Part shown: positions 13,901 to 19,900 of the stretch, one piece after another
Layout: every line of letters starts with the position of its first letter
Numbering within the stretch: the first letter of the stretch is position 1
Assembly: GCF_003063265.1 (NCBI RefSeq)
Contig: NZ_NERU01000001.1
Span: forward strand, 1 to 64,000
Direction of reading: 5' to 3'
Length of the DNA: 64,000 nt
Origin: Limnohabitans sp. WS1
Lineage (GTDB): Bacteria; Pseudomonadota; Gammaproteobacteria; Burkholderiales; Burkholderiaceae_C
Position numbers and translations under genes: made by a program
Notes under the pieces: generated by a model
What the model was told of the DNA's origin: nothing
The model's database searches: none
The model's input: the letters and a program-made list of their open reading frames with translations, nothing else

Positions 13901-16900
13901 CACCTCGTTGGTCAACAAGCAAGACCTGACCGCCCGCCTGGTCGACGACTCGGCTGCCGTGGCCCCCACCTCGGGTGCCACCGTGGACGTGTCCGGTGCC
14001 TTGCATGGCGGCAGCACGCCTTATAGCGGCAATGCAGTCACCTTGCATGTGGAGCCCGTGGTCAACTCTGCCCCCGTCCTGGCCGACACGGCTCTCAGCT
14101 TTGCCAACCTGGCCCAAAGCGCCACCCCGGCCACGCCCACAGGCGCTGTGGGTGTGCTGGTCAGCAGCCTCTTGGGCGGCGTGACCGATGCCAACGCCAC
14201 CGACGGCAAAGGCATGGCCATCACCAGTGTAGACACGGCCAACGGCAAGCTGTTCTACAGCACCAACGGCGGCACCACCTGGACCGCCGTGGACACCAGC
14301 ACCGCACTCAGCGATGCACGCGCCTTCTTGATCGGCTCGGACGCCGACAACCGCCTGTACTTCCAGCCCAATGCCAACTACGCCGGCACGAGCAGCAATG
14401 CGCTGACCTTCCGCGCCTGGGACCAAACTGCAGGCGGCACCGAAGCCAGCTTCACCAACATCACCGCCAACGGCGGCAGCACGGCCTTCTCGGCTGCGAC
14501 CGACACGGTGGGGCAGACGGTGCCTTTGGCTTATGTGGTCTTGACGGATGCGATCAATGGTGAAGCCGTTGCAGATTTGAGTGGCTTCAGTGTTTCGAAC
14601 GCGGGCGATGTCAACGGTGACGGCTACGATGATTTGATCATTGGTGCTATTCAGGCTGACCGTAACACGAGCTTTAATGACGTTGGTAAGAGCTATGTGG
14701 TCTTTGGCGGTTCGGGCAATGTGATGCCGCTCAACTTGACCAGCCTGTCGGCCGGAACAAGCAGCGCAGGTTTCATGATTCAGGGCGTTAATCCGCTCGA
14801 CACCAGTGGCTGGTCTGTCTCTGCTGCTGGAGATTTGAACGGTGATGGATTGGCCGACCTCATCATAGGCGCGCAAGCAACAGCAACCACACCCGGTCGC
14901 AGTTACGTGGTTTATGGCAAAACAGATTCGGCCGTCGTCAGCCTTGTGGACATCTTGACGGCAACAAGCTCGGCGGGTTTTGTGATCAATGGCACAGCGG
15001 GCGATCAAGCTGGTTACTCGGTATCTGGCGCGGGTGATGTCAACGGGGACGGTTTGGCCGACTTCATCGTGGGTCGACCCAGAATCGAAAGTACAGCGCC
15101 AACCGTCAGCGGCCAGTCGTACGTGGTGTTTGGTAAGACCGACAACAGCCCCCTCAATTTGACCGCCATTGGCGGAGCCAACAGCGGCGGCTATGTCATC
15201 AACGGCGAAGCCGTTGGCGACCAGATGGGCACCTATGTGAGCAACGCAGGCGACGTGAACGGTGACGGTCTGTCAGACGTCATTGTGAACACGGGCGTCA
15301 ACGGCAAGAGCTACGTGGTATTTGGCCAAACCGCCAGCACGGCCATCAATTTGTCCGCTGTGGCAGGGGGTACGGGTGGTTTTGCCATCACCGGCATGTC
15401 GGGTGGAGAAATCAAAACGTCCAATGCCGGTGACGTCAACGGTGACGGTTTGGCAGACGTGATCGTCAGTGCACCATTGCTGAACGGTGTGGCTGCTTTT
15501 TCTGGCCGCTCTTATGTGGTCTTCGGCAAAACGGGCACCACCGCTGTCAACGTCAGCAGCTTGAGCGCCAGCAGCAACACCAACGGTTTTGTGATCGATG
15601 CACCTGGCACGAATGAAGTGCTGGGATCATCGGTTTCTTATGCGGGTGACATCAACGGCGACGGCTTGGCCGACTTGATCGTTGGCAGTCGCGGCACGGA
15701 CAAGGGACGCGTTTATGTGGTCTATGGCAAAACAGATGGCACAGCAGTGAGCGGCTCTGCAGTTGCAGCAGGATCGGGTGGCTTTGTCATCAATGGCCAA
15801 TCGGCCGGGGATCAACTCGGAAAAGCGGTCTCTTACGCCGGTGATATCAACGGTGATGGCTACGACGATTTGCTGGTGACAGCACCTAATGCCAACACCA
15901 ACTTCGGCAAGACCTACATCGTTTACGGTGGTTCGCAGTTCATCAGCGGCAGCATTGCCACAGGCTCCGGCACAGCAGGCGACGAATACGTCGCAGGCAC
16001 CAATGGCAACGACACTCTGACCGGTGGCGGGGGTACGGACCGCTTCAACGCAGGTCGTGGCAACGACACCATCGTGCTGCAAGCCTCTGACGTGACCAAC
16101 TTGGCCAACACCACCGTCGGTGGTGCCAAAGCCATGGTCGACGGCGGCACGGGCTTTGACACCTTGCAAGTGTCGGCTGCAGGCGTGAACCTGGACATGA
16201 CCGCCATCAGCAATGTGAGCGCCGTGGCCAACGAAGGTGCCAGCCGCATCAACAGCATCGAACGCATCAACCTTGGATCAGACGCCACAGCCAACACGCT
16301 GACGCTGACGGCCAAAGATGTGAACGACATGGTGGGTTTCAACAGCTACAACAGTGGCAATGGCTGGGTCGGCTTGGCTGCCTCGGTTCAGCGCCATCAG
16401 TTGCTGGTTGACGGCAACAGCGCCGACACCCTCACCTCGACCGACGCTTGGAGCTACGCAGGCACTGCCACCAACGGCGGCAAGACTTACAGCGTGTACA
16501 ACAGCATCTCCAGCATGTCGCAGATCATTGTGGACAGCACGGTGCAAAACAAGCTGAACCCGGGCCTGAGTTTGGCCATTGTGGACACGGGCTTGGGGGG
16601 GTACGCCATCAACGGCGAAGCCGTTTCTGACAGCAGTGGCTACACCATCAGGAACGCAGGTGATGTGAACGGCGACGGTTATGACGACATTCTGATCAGC
16701 ACGCCTTTTGCGAACGTGGGTGCCTTGAACGATGCGGGCAAAGCTTACGTCGTGTATGGCAAAGCAGGTGGCCTCACAGGCAATACCAACATAGAGCTGA
16801 GCAGTGTGGCGGCTGGTGTGGGCGGTTTTGTAATCAATGGCGCAGCAGCTTCCGATTACACAGGGACAAGGTTCAGCGCTGCGGGTGACGTCAATGGCGA

Positions 16901-19900
16901 CGGCCTGGCCGATGTGATCGTGTCGTCTGAAAACGCAGACGTGACGACCGCCGGAGACAACATCGGTCGCGCTTTTGTGGTTTATGGCAAAACCAGCGGA
17001 GCGGCGGTTAATTTGTCTGCCGTGGCCACCAGCGAAGGCTTCTCGATCAACGCGGGTCAAACCAGTGCGGGGTTAACCACTGTGGGCCAAGCGGGCGACG
17101 TCAACGGTGACGGCCTGGCCGACTTGATTGTGTCCACCACCAACGCCGATTCAGGGAGCACGTTGAACATCGGCAAGTCCTATGTGGTGTTTGGCAGCAC
17201 AAACAACAGTGCATCGGTTAACCTGACAGCGATTGAAGGGGGTGTGGGTGGCTTCGTCGTCAATGGCCCTGGTGCCGATGTGCGTGTGGGGTATGGTGCC
17301 CGAAGCGCTGGCGACTTCAACGGCGACGGTTTGAGCGATCTGATCATGGGTGCAGACTTCAATGCATCGAACGCGTTCAGTGGCACCAGTTACATCGTGT
17401 ACGGCAAGACCAGTACCACTGCAGTGGACTTGTCCAATGCAGGTACAGCGGCGTTCGCCATCGTGGGTCAGTCCGCCGCAGACAAGGCTTTCCGCGTGTC
17501 CAACGCGGGCGACGTCAACGGTGACGGTCTGGCCGATGTGGTTGTGGGCGCTATAGGCGCAGACACCGCAGCGGGCGTCGACGCGGGCCGCAGCTATGTG
17601 GTGTTTGGCAAAACCGGTGCTTCGGGCACAGTCCAGTTGAGTGCTATTGCAGCTGGTGTGGGTGGCTTTGCCATCAACGGTGAAGTGGCAGCAGACACCG
17701 CTGGCATCGTGAGTTACGCCGGCGACATCAACGGCGATGGCTTGGCTGACCTGATTGTGGCGGCCCCGGGCAACGACAATTTGGCTGGTGCCAACGCGGG
17801 GCGTGCCTATGTGGTTTACGGCCAAACGGGAACAACGGCGGTCAATCTGAGCACGGTGGCCAATGGTGTGGGTGGCTTGGCCATCAACGGTTTCTCTACG
17901 GGCAGTTCTGTGTCATCGGTTTCTTATGGGGGTGATCTGAACGGTGATGGCTATGATGATTTGCTGGTCGCGACAGCGAACGCCGATCCAGCGGGCCGCA
18001 CCGATGCAGGAAAAACCTTTGTTGTCTTTGGTGGCAACCAGCTGGCGACCCTGGTGGACTTTGTGGGCGATGCCACAGCCAACACGCAAACTGGAACCAC
18101 GGCAGCCGAAACCTTTGCGGCAGGCGATGGCAACGACACGCTGATTGGCAACGGCGGTGCCGATGTCATGTCAGGCGGTCGTGGCAACGACATGTTTGTG
18201 ATCAACGCCAGCAACATCACGGCTCTGAACAGCGCCATGGGTGCAGGTGGCAACACCGCGCAGCAAGCGCGTGTAAATGGCGGCACGGGTGTCGACACCC
18301 TGCAGTTGTCTGGCGGTGCATCGTTGGACCTGACCGCAGTGACCAACGTGGATGCCATGTCTGCCGAAAACACCAGCCGCATCGAAAGCATCGAACGCAT
18401 CGACATGGCCACCGACACCAGCGCCAACACGCTGACCCTGACTGCCAAAGATGTGAACGACATGGCGGGCTTCAATGTCATCCGCACGGGCACCGTCAGC
18501 GCAGATGGCAACATTTGGGCCAATGTGACGGGCACGGCATTGAGCGCCATCACCAAATACCATCAGTTGGTGGTGGATGGCACGAATGTGGATACTTTGA
18601 GCTTGTCTAACAATGAACTTTGGACCAAGGTGGGTGAGGTCAGCAATACGGGTTCGGTGTTGGCCAGCACGCATGCGGTGTATCAAAACAATGCGACCAA
18701 CACGCAGTTGATCGTAGACAAGCGCGTGAATATCCAGCAGCTGGACTTTGCACGGGTGTCGATCTCGGACAACCAAACTTCTGCGACCACAGGCAACAAC
18801 ACGCAGCTGACCTTCACTTTGAAATTCAGCGAAGCCGTGGATCCGAGCACCTTGACCACTGAGGATCTGAACGTTGTCAATGGCACTTTGGTGCCCAATT
18901 CGTTCACGCAAGTTGACAGCACGACTTGGACAGCCCAGGTCACCACACCGACTTCGGGATCGAGTGCAACAGTCTTGTCTTTGAGCGATAACAGCTACAA
19001 GGCGATGAGCACAGCCATTGGTTTGGGTGGCTCTGGTGTGCAGGCTTATGGTGCCTTGGGTACGGGGGCTTCACCCGGTTCGGGATATTCTTCAGGCACT
19101 AACTCATACAGTGCAATTGGTGCGTTCACCAACGGTTCGACGGTCTTTGCTTACAGCAATGGCTTGACGCCATGGGCGACTCAGGGCGGTTCTTTGTACC
19201 CGAACGGTTTGTATGAGTTTTCATATTTGACGGTTGAGTTGTACAGAGCCGATGGTTCCTCTGTGCTCGTTGAAAACATTGACCAGGCATCGAAGTGGAA
19301 CGGTACGCGTCACACTTCGCCGCAGGTGGCTCAGGCCGGTGCAGATGGTTCGTTTGTGGTGACCTGGAATTTCTACGGTTCGAATGGTTACTTCTACCCT
19401 TATGCGCAAAAATACAGCGCAGATGGAGTCGCAGTGGGTCCACGTACCGCATTGGCCACTACGGGTTCTTTCTCGACCGTGGTTGCGCCTTTAGGTCTGG
19501 ATGGTTCGTATTCGATCACTTGGACAGAAAGCAACGTCATCAAGTTCCAACGCTTCAATGCCGACGGAACCAAGACAAACTATTCGCTGATGACACTGGA
19601 TGGCGATGGCAATGGTGCAGACACTTCACCTCAGGTGATCTCGACAGGCGCAGATGGCGGCAGTGTGGTGACCTGGACAGGTCCGGATGGTTCAGGTCAG
19701 CCGACTGTCTTTGTGCAGAAGGTTTTTGCAAACAGTGGCATGTCGGGCTTGGTCAAGCTCAAGGCACCTTCAGCAAGCACCAATTCAGACAGCCAGCCAG
19801 ACATTCTGGTCGTTGGCAATTCGGGTGAGTATGTGGTGACTTGGACGGGCAAGGATGAGGGTGGCGACACCAGCATTTTTGTGCAGAAGTTCAATGCGGA